DNA from: an uncultured Dorea sp.
GTDB lineage: Bacteria > Bacillota > Clostridia > Lachnospirales > Lachnospiraceae
DNA length: 64,000 bases
Direction: 5' to 3'
Assembly: GCA_910580235.1 (NCBI GenBank)
Contig: CAJTVU010000007.1
Coordinates: 54,254-118,253 of the forward strand
Shown here: positions 22,394 to 32,029 of the stretch, piece by piece
Numbering within the stretch: position 1 is the first letter of the stretch
Layout: each line of letters starts with the position of its first letter
Notes under the pieces: generated by a model
Database searches by the model: none
What the model was told of the DNA's origin: nothing
The model's input: the letters and a program-made list of their open reading frames with translations, nothing else
Made by a program: the position numbers and the translations under genes

Positions 22394-25045
22394 TTATTTC
22401 TCCTGAAGTCCTTTAAGCCTCTCTTCCACCTGCCTCATCATTTGTTTATACGTCTCCAGCTTCTCTCTCTCTTCCTGCACCTTTGCTTCTGGAGCTTTGC
22501 TCACAAATTTTTCATTGTTCAGCATGCCTGTAGCGCGGGCGATTTCTTTCGAAAGGCGCATCTCTTCTTTCCTCAGACGCTCAATCTCCTGTTCAAAATC
22601 AATAAGCTCTTCAAGAGGCACATATACGGCAGCATCTGGAACGACCACAGATACGGCGTCCTCTGCAATTCCTGACTTATCTTCCTTTGCAATAAAATCG
22701 TTGGCCGCCGCCATCATTTTCGCAGACTCTGCAAGAAGCATAAGCCCTTCCCGAAGTTCTGCGTCTTTGCACACAACATAGATCGTAGCCTTCCTGGAAT
22801 TCGGGACGTTCATCTCAGCGCGCACATTGCGGACGCCTCGGATAACCTCCTTATAATGCTCCAGAATGGCCTCTGCTTTTTCATCCTTCAATTCTGTATC
22901 ATAAGACGGCCATGGGGAGATCATCAATGACTCTTCCTCGGGAGCCACCTTACTGTATATCTCCTCAGAGACGAACGGCATATATGGATGCAGAAGCTTC
23001 AGCGCCCTTTTCAGCACCTCTCTTAACGTCCAAAGCGTAGCGTTCGCTCCCGCCGGGTTCTCCTCTGCATGATACATGCGGTATTTGGCCAGCTCGATGT
23101 ACCAGTCGCAGAACTCATCCCAAATAAAATCATACACTTTGGCAAGCGCGATCCCAAGCTCGAATTTGTCCATGTTCTCCGTCATTTCTTTTATGACATG
23201 ATTACACTTGGACATGATCCATCTGTCCGCAGGGCTGAAGTCTGATTCCCGCGGAAGCATGATCTCTTTACCTTCCATATTCATTAAGATAAATCTGGAC
23301 GCATTCCACACTTTATTCGCAAAATTCCTGCTGGCCTCTACACGCTCATAATAGAACCTCATATCATTGCCCGGCGCGTTGCCTGTCACAAGCGTCATGC
23401 GAAGCGCGTCTGCACCGTATTGCTCGATAATCTCAAGAGGATCGATCCCGTTGCCTAAAGATTTGCTCATCTTGCGCCCTAAAGAGTCCCGTACAAGCCC
23501 GTGGATGAACACAGTGTGGAACGGCGATCTCCCTGTGTGGGCGTACCCGGAGAATACCATACGGATTACCCAGAAGAAAATAATATCATATCCTGTCACA
23601 AGCACATCTGTCGGATAGAAATAATCTAAGTCTTCCGTCTTCTCAGGCCAGCCAAGCGTAGAGAAAGGCCAGAGAGCGGAAGAAAACCATGTGTCCAGCG
23701 TATCCTCATCCTGTGTGAAATGTGTGCAGCCACATTTCGGACATACTCCCGGCATCTCTCGTGCTACGACCACTTCCTGGCACTCGTCACAGTAATATGC
23801 CGGAATCCTGTGCCCCCACCATATTTGGCGGGAGATGCACCAATCGCGGATATTCTCCAGCCAGTGCAGATAGATCTTGTCAAATCTCTCTGGCACGAAT
23901 TTCAGCTCACCGGACTTAACCGCGTTAATCGCTGGCTTTGCCAGCTCTTCCATCTTCACGAACCACTGCTGTTTTACAAGAGGTTCTACCGTTGTATGGC
24001 ATCTGTCATGAGTCCCTACATTATGGCTGTGAGGAACGATTTTTACAAGAAGCCCCTGTTCTTCCAGCTCCTTCACCATGATCTTCCGCGCTTCATAACG
24101 ATCCATGCCCGCATACTTCCCGCCGTTCTCATTGATCGTGGCGTCATCGTTCATCACATTAATCTCTGGCAGGCCGTGACGCTTTCCAACCTCAAAGTCA
24201 TTGGGGTCATGTGCCGGCGTAATCTTCACTGCGCCTGTCCCGAACTCTTTATCCACATAGGAATCGGCGACAATCGGTATCTCACGCTCCACAAGCGGAA
24301 GGATCGCCGTCTTCCCTACAATATCTTTATATCTTTCATCGTCCGGGTGCACGGCGATGGCTGTATCTCCAAGCATAGTCTCCGGACGCGTCGTCGCGAT
24401 CTCAAGGTAATCGCCTGTGCCCACGATAGGGTATTTAATATGCCAGAAGCTACCGTCCTGCTCTTCATGCTCTACTTCTGCGTCTGACAGAGAAGTCTTA
24501 CATACAGGGCACCAATTGATGATCCTGGAGCCTTTATATATATATCCTTCCTCATATAATTTGATAAACACTTCTTCCACAGCTCTGGAACATCCCTCGT
24601 CCATAGTGAACCTCTCTCTGTCCCAGTCGCAGGAAGTACCCAGTTTCTTCAGCTGTTCTTCGATAGCTCCTCCGTACTCTTCCTTCCACTGCCATGTACG
24701 CTCCAGGAATTTCTCTCTTCCCAGCTCCTTCTTATCGATCCCCTCATCTTTTAACTGGTTCGTAACTTTGACTTCTGTGGAGATAGCAGCATGGTCGGTC
24801 CCCGGGACCCACAGTGCATTGTACCCTTGCATCCTCTTATAACGGATCAGAATGTCCTGCAGCGTGTTGTCCAAAGCATGCCCCATGTGCAGCTTGCCCG
24901 TAACATTCGGGGGCGGCATTACAATTGTAAAAGGCTTCCTGCTCCTGTCAATGTCAGCATGGAAGTACTTATTCTCACACCACTTCTCGTATAATCTGGG
25001 CTCAATTGCTTTCGGGTCGTATGTCGTCTCAAGGTTCCGGCTCAT
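22394..25045 (-). CDS. valS: Valyl-tRNA synthetase
   Basis: An 883-residue class I aminoacyl-tRNA synthetase. Signature motifs are PPNVTGKLHMGHAL (HIGH-type, near 41-54) and KMSKSLGNG (KMSKS, near 517-525); the editing domain (TTRPETMLGDTAIAVHPDD) and the C-terminal coiled coil (EEMRLSKEIARATGMLNNEK) are present. The start at 25045 (MSRNLETTYDPKAIEPRLYE) follows AGAGGGAAAG; a 10-residue upstream extension to 25075 lacks a ribosome site. I looked for a T-box leader in 25046-25250 and saw none. Confidence 0.95.
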   Translation of the reverse strand: MSRNLETTYDPKAIEPRLYEKWCENKYFHADIDRSRKPFTIVMPPPNVTGKLHMGHALDNTLQDILIRYKRMQGYNALWVPGTDHAAISTEVKVTNQLKDEGIDKKELGREKFLERTWQWKEEYGGAIEEQLKKLGTSCDWDRERFTMDEGCSRAVEEVFIKLYEEGYIYKGSRIINWCPVCKTSLSDAEVEHEEQDGSFWHIKYPIVGTGDYLEIATTRPETMLGDTAIAVHPDDERYKDIVGKTAILPLVEREIPIVADSYVDKEFGTGAVKITPAHDPNDFEVGKRHGLPEINVMNDDATINENGGKYAGMDRYEARKIMVKELEEQGLLVKIVPHSHNVGTHDRCHTTVEPLVKQQWFVKMEELAKPAINAVKSGELKFVPERFDKIYLHWLENIRDWCISRQIWWGHRIPAYYCDECQEVVVAREMPGVCPKCGCTHFTQDEDTLDTWFSSALWPFSTLGWPEKTEDLDYFYPTDVLVTGYDIIFFWVIRMVFSGYAHTGRSPFHTVFIHGLVRDSLGRKMSKSLGNGIDPLEIIEQYGADALRMTLVTGNAPGNDMRFYYERVEASRNFANKVWNASRFILMNMEGKEIMLPRESDFSPADRWIMSKCNHVIKEMTENMDKFELGIALAKVYDFIWDEFCDWYIELAKYRMYHAEENPAGANATLWTLREVLKRALKLLHPYMPFVSEEIYSKVAPEEESLMISPWPSYDTELKDEKAEAILEHYKEVIRGVRNVRAEMNVPNSRKATIYVVCKDAELREGLMLLAESAKMMAAANDFIAKEDKSGIAEDAVSVVVPDAAVYVPLEELIDFEQEIERLRKEEMRLSKEIARATGMLNNEKFVSKAPEAKVQEEREKLETYKQMMRQVEERLKGLQEK

Positions 25046-25184
25046 AGTTTCTTTCCCTCTCTTTTCCTTATGCATTTCGTAGATTCATATATTCTTCTTC
25101 AACGATTTTGCTTTTCAAACTAATGAATATGATATATATTAAGGAAGGGATTTGTCAAGGATAATAAAAAATTTTAAAGAAACC

Positions 25185-25213
25185 TTAAGACTTTCTCATT
25201 TTTATGTTATAAT
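25185..25213 (+). promoter_or_regulatory. Sigma-A promoter of the flavodiiron gene
   Basis: TTAAGA (25185-25190), 17-base spacer, TATAAT (25208-25213), followed by an AAAGGAGAG ribosome site before ATG 25252. Confidence 0.6.
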
Positions 25214-25251
25214 GAGAAATAATTAACAAAAATGTAAAGGAGAGAATAACC

Positions 25252-27042
25252 ATGACGATTACAAACGACATTAAATATGTTGGTGTGAATGACCATGACA
25301 TCGATATGTTCGAGGGCCAGTACGCTGTCCCCAATGGCATGGCATACAACTCTTACGTGATCCTGGATGAGAAGATAGCCGTACTTGACACCGTCGAGGC
25401 TCGCTTCACCCACGAGTGGCTTGACAATCTTCAGAACACGATTTCCGGGAAAGCTCCCGACTATTTGATCATACAGCATATGGAGCCTGACCACTCTGCC
25501 AACATCGCTAACTTTATGAACCTGTATAAGAACACGAAAATTGTCGGAAACGCGAAGACTTTCGCTATGATGGAGCAATTTTTCGGCACAGATTATGAGG
25601 ACAGGCAGATTGTTGTAAATGAAGGCGACACTCTTTCTCTCGGCAAGCATGAGCTCACTTTCCTCAACGCGCCTATGGTGCACTGGCCGGAAGTCATCGT
25701 TACTTACGACGCATATGATAAAACGCTTTTCTCTGCTGACGGCTTTGGAAAGTTCGGGGCGCTCGACGTGGAAGACGACTGGGCAGATGAAGCGCGCCGT
25801 TACTATATCGGGATCGTAGGAAAATACGGCAAACAAGTGCAGAGCCTTCTCAAGAAGGCTGCCGGGCTTGACATACAGAGGATCTGTCCGCTCCACGGCC
25901 CTGTACTGTCTGAAAATCTGGAGCGTTATTTAAACCTTTATCACACTTGGTCCTCCTACGGGATCGAGAGCGAAGGCATTGTAATCGCCTACACCTCCGT
26001 TTACGGAAATACGAAAAAGGCCGTAGACCTTCTCACCGAGAAGCTGCGTACAAAAGGCTGTCCAAAAGTAACTGTCTATGACCTTGCGCGCTGCGATATG
26101 TCCAAAGCGGTGGCAGATGCGTTCCGCTATAGCAAGCTGATCCTTGCGACCACCACATACAATGCAGATATCTTCCCATTCATGAAAGAATTCATTGATC
26201 ATCTGACTGAGCGCAATTTCCAGAAGCGCAAGATCGCTCTCGTTGAAAATGGCTCCTGGGCTCCTCTTGCTGCCAAGATCATGAAAAAAATGTTAGAAGG
26301 CTGTACAGATCTTGCGTTTACTAATACGACCGTGTCTATTAAGTCCGCGCTGAACGAGACAAGCAGTGAACAGTTAGAATCTCTCGCCGAGGAGCTCTGC
26401 AAAGATTATTTGGCGCAGAAAGATGAGACAGCGAACAAGAACGACCTGACCGCGCTCTTCAAGATCGGATATGGATTGTATGTTGTAACCTCCAATGATG
26501 GCAGCAAAGATAACGGGCTTATTGTCAACACAGTCTCACAAGTGACAGACAGCCCTAACCGGGTTGCCGTATGCATCAATAAGGCAAATTATTCCCACCA
26601 TGTCATTAAACAGTCAGGAATTATGAATGTAAACTGCCTTTCCACGGAAGCTCCTTTCAAAGTATTTGAGACATTCGGCTTCCAGAGCGGAAGGACTGTA
26701 GATAAGTTCGCAGATCTTAAGCCCCTCCGCTCTGACAACGGGCTTGCGTTCCTTCCCCGCTACATCAATGCATTCATGTCTCTGAAAGTAGAACAGTACG
26801 TAGATCTTGACACACACGGAATGTTTATCTGCACCGTAACAGAGGCGCGGGTAATGTCCAATGTGCCGACCATGACATACAACTACTACCAGAGCAACGT
26901 AAAGCCGAAACCGGACACAGAAGGCAAGAAAGGCTACGTATGCGTAGTATGCGGCTACATTTATGAAGGAGACGAGCTGCCAGACGACTTCATCTGCCCA
27001 CTGTGTAAACACGGCGTAGCAGACTTCGAGCCGATCGGATAA
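25252..27042 (+). CDS. Flavodiiron protein fused to flavin reductase and rubredoxin
   Basis: A 596-residue multidomain redox enzyme. Residues 1-245 are the beta-lactamase-fold diiron domain with HMEPDHSAN (near 80-88), VHWPE and CPLHGP ligands. Residues 250-395 are flavodoxin-like (AYTSVYGNTKKAVDLL). Residues about 405-550 resemble a flavin-reductase domain (NRVAVCINKANYSHHVIKQS). The C-terminal 36 residues are a rubredoxin with CVVCGYIYEGDELPDD and CPLC. The enzyme reduces O2 to water or NO to N2O using electrons passed through rubredoxin and FMN, protecting anaerobes. All redox partners on one chain would shorten the electron path. Monocistronic with a strong terminator. Confidence 0.9.
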   Translation: MTITNDIKYVGVNDHDIDMFEGQYAVPNGMAYNSYVILDEKIAVLDTVEARFTHEWLDNLQNTISGKAPDYLIIQHMEPDHSANIANFMNLYKNTKIVGNAKTFAMMEQFFGTDYEDRQIVVNEGDTLSLGKHELTFLNAPMVHWPEVIVTYDAYDKTLFSADGFGKFGALDVEDDWADEARRYYIGIVGKYGKQVQSLLKKAAGLDIQRICPLHGPVLSENLERYLNLYHTWSSYGIESEGIVIAYTSVYGNTKKAVDLLTEKLRTKGCPKVTVYDLARCDMSKAVADAFRYSKLILATTTYNADIFPFMKEFIDHLTERNFQKRKIALVENGSWAPLAAKIMKKMLEGCTDLAFTNTTVSIKSALNETSSEQLESLAEELCKDYLAQKDETANKNDLTALFKIGYGLYVVTSNDGSKDNGLIVNTVSQVTDSPNRVAVCINKANYSHHVIKQSGIMNVNCLSTEAPFKVFETFGFQSGRTVDKFADLKPLRSDNGLAFLPRYINAFMSLKVEQYVDLDTHGMFICTVTEARVMSNVPTMTYNYYQSNVKPKPDTEGKKGYVCVVCGYIYEGDELPDDFICPLCKHGVADFEPIG

Positions 27043-27063
27043 AAAAGGGACACCCATTTTGCT

Positions 27064-27106
27064 AAAAGGGGACGTACACTTTGTGCGAAAGTGTACGTCC
27101 CCTTTT
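27064..27106. terminator. 19-bp perfect hairpin, bidirectional terminator
   Basis: AAAAGGGGACGTACACTTT pairs perfectly with AAAGTGTACGTCCCCTTTT around GTGCG. It lies between convergent genes and ends in T-runs both ways. The GGGGACG core resembles the other GC-rich intergenic palindromes here. Confidence 0.9.
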
Positions 27107-27108
27107 TA

Positions 27109-28422
27109 TTATTTTTCTTTTTTCTGCGGAACGAGGAATATAAATATAAGCGAGCTTACAAGCAGAAGCCCTGGGTAGAAGAGATTCGGGATTATGTCAA
27201 ATGCGGACACTTCGAATCCAAGCTCGCCCGCGGCTGAAATCGCTACCAGCATCTGCGCTCCATAAGGGATCACTCCCTGGAATACACAGGAAAATGTATC
27301 TAATATAGAAGCTGCCTTTCTGGAGCTGATCCCATATTCCTCTGACATCTCACGGGCGATCGGGTTCGCCATAACGATAGCCACCGTATTATTCGCCGTT
27401 GCAATGTCCATCACGCCTACGAGACAGCCCATCCCAAGCTGGCCTCCTTTCTTCCCTTTAAATACCCGGCGGATCAGTGAAAGGAGCGCCTCAAAGCCGC
27501 CATATTCGCGGATCAGAGAACACATAGCCGCGACAAGCACCGCCACCATACACGTCTCAAACATGCCAGACACGCCGGAGCCCATGTTCGCAAGCAGATC
27601 CGTCGCCGCCGTCTGGCCTGTTGCAAGCATGATCAGAGCGCCCGATAAAATACCAGCCAAAAGCACTACAAATACATTGACACCGATAATCCCTCCAATT
27701 AGCACAAGTATGTAAGGAACTATCTGGATCAGATTGTAGTCATTAACAACAGAGCCGTTCAGATCTGTATTGAGAGAAAGCACAAGGATTAAAACAAGCG
27801 TGACAACCGCAGCCGGAAACGCAATCCCAAAATTCTCGCGGAACTTATCCTTCATAGCGCATCCCTGGCCGTTACATGCCGCAATCGTGGTATCTGATAT
27901 AAATGACAGATTGTCGCCAAACATGGCGCCTCCCATTACAGCGCCAATGCACAAAGGAACGCTAAAGCCAGAAGCGGACGCCACTGCCACTGCGATGGGC
28001 GTAATAAGAGTGATAGTCCCTACAGAAGTCCCCATCGCCGTAGATACAAAACACGCCACCACAAAAAGCACTGCCACTGCAAAACGAGCCGGGATTAAAG
28101 ACAGCATGAAGTACGCCACGCTCTCCGCACTTGTCCTTCCTACAACTCCGACGAAGCTTCCCGCCGTCAGGAAAATGAGCAGCATCGTAATAATGTTCTT
28201 GTCTGCCAGCCCCTGCGCCATCAGCCCCAGCTTCTCGTCGAACTTTACCGCCCTGTTCTGCAGGCACGCTACAAGGATCGCCGCAAGAAAGGCAACTACG
28301 ATCGGAATATTGTAAAATCCCATCGGGATCTTCATCACATATTCAAACAAAATACCAAGCCCCAGATACAGTACTAAAAACACGCCAATAGGCAAAAGCG
28401 CTATCGGATTACTCTTTTTCAT
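27109..28422 (-). CDS. NhaC-family Na+/H+ antiporter
   Basis: A 437-residue membrane protein with about eleven hydrophobic segments. STAMGTSVGTITLITPIAVA and GGAMFGDNLSFISDTTIAAC are NhaC-family motifs. It would exchange Na+ (or a related organic cation such as malate/lactate in NhaC relatives) for protons, so substrate is not certain. Convergent with the flavodiiron gene and divergent from purC. Confidence 0.85.
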   Translation of the reverse strand: MKKSNPIALLPIGVFLVLYLGLGILFEYVMKIPMGFYNIPIVVAFLAAILVACLQNRAVKFDEKLGLMAQGLADKNIITMLLIFLTAGSFVGVVGRTSAESVAYFMLSLIPARFAVAVLFVVACFVSTAMGTSVGTITLITPIAVAVASASGFSVPLCIGAVMGGAMFGDNLSFISDTTIAACNGQGCAMKDKFRENFGIAFPAAVVTLVLILVLSLNTDLNGSVVNDYNLIQIVPYILVLIGGIIGVNVFVVLLAGILSGALIMLATGQTAATDLLANMGSGVSGMFETCMVAVLVAAMCSLIREYGGFEALLSLIRRVFKGKKGGQLGMGCLVGVMDIATANNTVAIVMANPIAREMSEEYGISSRKAASILDTFSCVFQGVIPYGAQMLVAISAAGELGFEVSAFDIIPNLFYPGLLLVSSLIFIFLVPQKKEK

Positions 28423-28578
28423 CTCTTATTCCTCCTAAAATCAATTTCCTTAACTTTATCATGTAAAAGCAGAAATGGTCAAGATATAACCTTTTTTATC
28501 AAAATCTTGATTTTCCTTTCAAACCTGTTTATCATGAAATAGTATTTACAAAATCCAATACGAAGCGAGGGCTATCAC

Positions 28579-29442
28579 ATGAGACCAATCAAAGAAGGAA
28601 AAGTACGTGAGATTTATGACAACGGCGACAGTCTGATCATGGTCGCTACAGACCGCATCAGCTGCTTTGACGTAATCTTAAAGAACAATGTGGCCAAAAA
28701 GGGAGCTGTCCTGACACAGATGTCCAAATTCTGGTTTGACATGACACAGGACATCCTACCAAACCATATGATTTCCGTAGACGTGAACGACATGCCGGAA
28801 TTCTTCCGCAAGCCCCAGTTCGACGGCAACAGCATGATGTGCAGGAAGCTTCAGATGCTTCCGATCGAATGCATCGTCCGCGGATATATTACGGGAAGCG
28901 GCTGGTCAAGCTACCAAAAGGACGGTACAGTATGCGGGATCCGTCTTCCGGAAGGCTTAAAAGAGTCCGACAAGCTTCCGGAGCCAATCTACACTCCTTC
29001 CACGAAGGCTGAGATCGGCGATCACGACGAAAATATTTCTTATGAACAGAGCATCGAGCACTTGGAAAAATATTTCCCAGGCAAGGGAGAAGAATATGCT
29101 GCAAAACTTCGCGACTGTACGCTTGCTCTTTATAAGAAATGTGCCGATTACGCTCTAAGCCGCGGCATCATCATTGCAGACACAAAATTTGAGTTCGGCC
29201 TGGACGAGAATGGCAATATTGTAATCGGCGACGAGATGCTCACTCCCGACAGCTCCCGTTTCTGGCCCGCCGATACGTACGAGCCGGGACATGGGCAGCC
29301 GTCGTTCGACAAGCAGTTTGCCCGCGACTGGCTAAAGGAGAACCCGGATAATGACTGGACATTGCCAGACGATATTGTAGAAAAGACTATCGGGAAATAT
29401 CTTCAGGGATATGAGATGCTGACCGGGACAAAACTGGGATAA
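28579..29442 (+). CDS. purC: SAICAR synthase
   Basis: A 287-residue enzyme of purine synthesis that joins aspartate to CAIR. The family motifs KEGKVREIYDNGDSLIMVATDR, RGYITGSGWSSYQKDG and DTKFEFGLDENGNI are evident. Length corresponds to the longer, yeast-like PurC subgroup rather than the approximately 235-residue Bacillus type. It stands alone, not in a pur operon. A GAAGCGAGGG site precedes the ATG. Confidence 0.92.
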   Translation: MRPIKEGKVREIYDNGDSLIMVATDRISCFDVILKNNVAKKGAVLTQMSKFWFDMTQDILPNHMISVDVNDMPEFFRKPQFDGNSMMCRKLQMLPIECIVRGYITGSGWSSYQKDGTVCGIRLPEGLKESDKLPEPIYTPSTKAEIGDHDENISYEQSIEHLEKYFPGKGEEYAAKLRDCTLALYKKCADYALSRGIIIADTKFEFGLDENGNIVIGDEMLTPDSSRFWPADTYEPGHGQPSFDKQFARDWLKENPDNDWTLPDDIVEKTIGKYLQGYEMLTGTKLG

Positions 29443-29464
29443 TTTTCTCCTTATAAATTCTCTC

Positions 29465-29493
29465 TTGACTTTAGTTTGGTAAACTGCTAATAT
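29465..29493 (+). promoter_or_regulatory. Sigma-A promoter of the amino acid ABC operon
   Basis: TTGACT (29465-29470), 17-base spacer, TAATAT (29488-29493), with a GAGGAG ribosome site before ATG 29541. Confidence 0.65.
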
Positions 29494-29540
29494 GGTAACG
29501 TGCAGGCTGCACAAATTAAAGATTTGAGGAGACTTGTATT

Positions 29541-30362
29541 ATGAAAAAACTAATTGTATTTATGTTAACTCTGACCATGGCCCTTTCTTTAGCCGCATGC
29601 GGCAATTCAGCCGGATCTGGTGAAAAGGACGATTCCGCATCGGACACAGCCTCCGAGAGCGATATCGCTTATGTGAAAGAAAAAGGCACGCTCGTAGTGG
29701 GCATCACCGATTTTGCCCCAATGGACTATAAGGATGGGAACGACGAGTGGATCGGCTTTGACGCCGACATGGCGAAAGCATTTGCAGAGAGTATAGGCGT
29801 TGATGTCGAGTTTGTAGAGATTGATTGGGATAATAAGATCATGGAGCTGGACGGCAAGACGATCGACTGTGTATGGAACGGTATGACGCTCACAGACGAG
29901 GTGACAAGCGCTATGGAATGTTCCAACGCATACTGCAACAACGCACAGGTTGTCGTTGTCCCGTCCGACGTAGCTGACAAGTATCAGGACGTGGACAGCT
30001 TGTCTGACCTGACATTTGCCGTGGAGGCAGGAAGCGCAGGTGAAAAAGAGATCTCCGCCCTTGACCTTGAGTATACAGCCGTAAAAGCACAGGCTGACGC
30101 TCTTATGGAAGTTGCAGCAGGCACATCGGACGCCGCCGTTATCGACTCTCTTATGGCTGCCGCTATGGTAGGCGACGGCACGGGCTATGAGGATCTTACC
30201 TACACATGCGGGCTGAACAGCGAGGAGTACGGCGTTGGATTCCGCAAAGGCTCTGATTTCGCTGAAGAGCTGAACAAATTCTTCAAAGAAAGCTATGCGG
30301 ACGGCAGCATGGAAGAATGCGCTGAGAAGTATGGCGTACAGGCCGCTATTATTGAACAATAG
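29541..30362 (+). CDS. Polar amino acid ABC transporter, substrate-binding lipoprotein
   Basis: A 273-residue SBP_bac_3 protein. Residues 1-20 are a lipoprotein signal ending LAACG. The mature part starts with KEKGTLVVGITDFAPMDYKD and carries GFDADMAKAFAES, the family motif of amino-acid-binding proteins. It captures an amino acid outside the membrane for the permease encoded 22 bases downstream. Specificity (Gln, Cys, or Arg-like) cannot be set by eye. Confidence 0.88.
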   Translation: MKKLIVFMLTLTMALSLAACGNSAGSGEKDDSASDTASESDIAYVKEKGTLVVGITDFAPMDYKDGNDEWIGFDADMAKAFAESIGVDVEFVEIDWDNKIMELDGKTIDCVWNGMTLTDEVTSAMECSNAYCNNAQVVVVPSDVADKYQDVDSLSDLTFAVEAGSAGEKEISALDLEYTAVKAQADALMEVAAGTSDAAVIDSLMAAAMVGDGTGYEDLTYTCGLNSEEYGVGFRKGSDFAEELNKFFKESYADGSMEECAEKYGVQAAIIEQ

Positions 30363-30384
30363 AAATTAGAAGCAGGATATTTTT

Positions 30385-31071
30385 ATGGAACAGATTTTAG
30401 AACAGATGCCAATTGTCATTGAGGCGCTCAACGTAGGCTTTTTGCAGACATTAAAACTTTTTTTCGTGACTTTGGTCGGAGCGTTCCCTCTGGGACTCAT
30501 CATAGCCTTTGGCTCTATGTCCCATTTCCGCCCTTTAAGCTACTTCTGCAAATTCCTCGTATGGATCATACGAGGGACGCCGCTGATGATCCAGCTGCTG
30601 ATCATATATTATTTCCCCGGCCTGGTATTACATAACCCAATCTGGGGCGGCGGAGAGTCCGGGCGCTTCCTGGCGGCCTCCTTCTCATTTATCTTGAATT
30701 ATGCATGCTACTTTTCCGAAATATACCGGGGCGGGATCCAGGGCGTCCCAATCGGTCAGGAAGAAGCGGGGCTCGTGCTTGGCATGACAAAAAGCCAGAT
30801 CTTCTTTAAGGTCACTTTGCTGCAGATGATCAAGCGCATCGTACCGCCTATGTCCAACGAGATCATCACTCTCGTAAAGGACACTTCCCTCGCCCGTATC
30901 ATTGCCCTCCAGGAGATCATATGGGCAGGACAGGCCTTCATGAAAGGCTCTCACGGAATTTCAGGCGCCATATGGCCACTGTTCTTTACGGCCGTTTACT
31001 ACCTGATCTTCAACGGCATTCTGACGCTCCTTCTCGGACGTCTGGAAAAGAAGCTGGACTATTTCCGATAG
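30385..31071 (+). CDS. Polar amino acid ABC transporter, permease
   Basis: A 228-residue HisM/GlnP-type permease with five membrane segments. The EAA loop is EEAGLVLGMTKSQIFFKVTL (near 130-149) and RGTPLMIQLLIIYYF is the N-terminal family motif. It would work as a homodimer because a single permease gene is present. Confidence 0.9.
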   Translation: MEQILEQMPIVIEALNVGFLQTLKLFFVTLVGAFPLGLIIAFGSMSHFRPLSYFCKFLVWIIRGTPLMIQLLIIYYFPGLVLHNPIWGGGESGRFLAASFSFILNYACYFSEIYRGGIQGVPIGQEEAGLVLGMTKSQIFFKVTLLQMIKRIVPPMSNEIITLVKDTSLARIIALQEIIWAGQAFMKGSHGISGAIWPLFFTAVYYLIFNGILTLLLGRLEKKLDYFR

Positions 31072-31087
31072 AAGGAGGCTTGAAACG

Positions 31088-31873
31088 ATGGCAATCTTAG
31101 AAGTAGAACACATTTGCAAATCCTTTAACCGCACGGAAGTATTAAAAGATATCAGCTTTTCTCTTGAGAAAGGCCAGGCCGTATCTATCATCGGCTCTTC
31201 TGGGAGCGGCAAGACTACCCTCCTTCGGTGCCTGAATTTTTTAGAAACGCCGGATAAGGGAATTATCCGTGTGGGAGGGGAGACATTATTTGACGCTGCC
31301 GACCCCGCCACAAAAGCAGAATCCGCAATACGCAAGAAACGGCTTCATTTCGGCTTAGTGTTCCAGTCCTTCAATCTGTTCCCGCAGTATACGGCCCTGG
31401 AAAACGTAATGCTAGCCAGAGAGCTTCTGGCAAAAGAGCAGGCAGATTACAAGACAAAGAAAAAAGAAATCCAGGAGGAGATCCAGGAGCTGGCAAAAAC
31501 GCTTCTTAGCCAGATGGGGCTTGAGAACCGCATGCACAGCTATCCCCACCAGCTCTCAGGCGGGCAATGTCAGCGCGTAGCGATCGCAAGGGCTCTTGCC
31601 CTTCGGCCGGACATCCTCTGCTTTGACGAGCCGACGAGCGCCCTTGACCCGGAGCTCACCGGAGAAGTCCTGCGAGTAATCAAAGAACTGGCAGACAAAA
31701 ATACGACCATGGTCATCGTCACCCACGAGATGGCATTTGCGAGAGATGTGGCAAACCATGTGATCTTCATGGACGACGGAGCGATCATAGAACAGGGCAG
31801 CCCGACGCAAGTGTTCGAAAGCCCTGCCGAAGAGCGGACACGACAGTTCCTGTCAAGGTATACGCAAGGCTGA
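31088..31873 (+). CDS. Polar amino acid ABC transporter, ATP-binding protein
   Basis: A 261-residue ATPase. Walker A GSSGSGKTTLLRCLNFLE (near 36-53), signature LSGGQCQRVAIARAL, Walker B ILCFDEPTSALDPE and switch His in IVTHEMAFARDV are all present. A short insertion (KEQADYKTKKKEIQEEIQEL, about 118-137) is longer than in E. coli GlnQ. AAGGAGG precedes the ATG. It powers the importer of the two genes upstream. Confidence 0.93.
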   Translation: MAILEVEHICKSFNRTEVLKDISFSLEKGQAVSIIGSSGSGKTTLLRCLNFLETPDKGIIRVGGETLFDAADPATKAESAIRKKRLHFGLVFQSFNLFPQYTALENVMLARELLAKEQADYKTKKKEIQEEIQELAKTLLSQMGLENRMHSYPHQLSGGQCQRVAIARALALRPDILCFDEPTSALDPELTGEVLRVIKELADKNTTMVIVTHEMAFARDVANHVIFMDDGAIIEQGSPTQVFESPAEERTRQFLSRYTQG

Positions 31874-31891
31874 TCCTAATAATAAGAATTT

Positions 31892-31926
31892 AAAAGTCCC
31901 CGGCCGCAATAGCCGGAGACTTTTTT
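31892..31926 (+). terminator. Rho-independent terminator of the ABC operon
   Basis: AAAAGTCCCCGGC pairs with GCCGGAGACTTTT around CGCAATA with one mismatch, followed by T-run. Confidence 0.85.
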
Positions 31927-31995
31927 GATTTTTCATAAACTAATCTTTTATTGTTCGTCAATTAATATTTTTTTATATTTTTTTCTGATTTCCCA

Positions 31996-32024
31996 TTGAC
32001 ATATCCACTTTTATGCGATATTAT
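31996..32024 (+). promoter_or_regulatory. Orphan sigma-A promoter
   Basis: TTGACA (31996-32001), 17-base spacer, TATTAT (32019-32024). It points rightward into a 150-base A-rich unit that ends in the hairpin at 32137-32179 and contains no convincing gene. Confidence 0.6.
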
Positions 32025-32029
32025 AATCT

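Noticed and set aside
25046..25250. T-box riboswitch for valS
   Set aside because: No specifier loop, AGGGTGGNACCGCG box or terminator/antiterminator pair visible.
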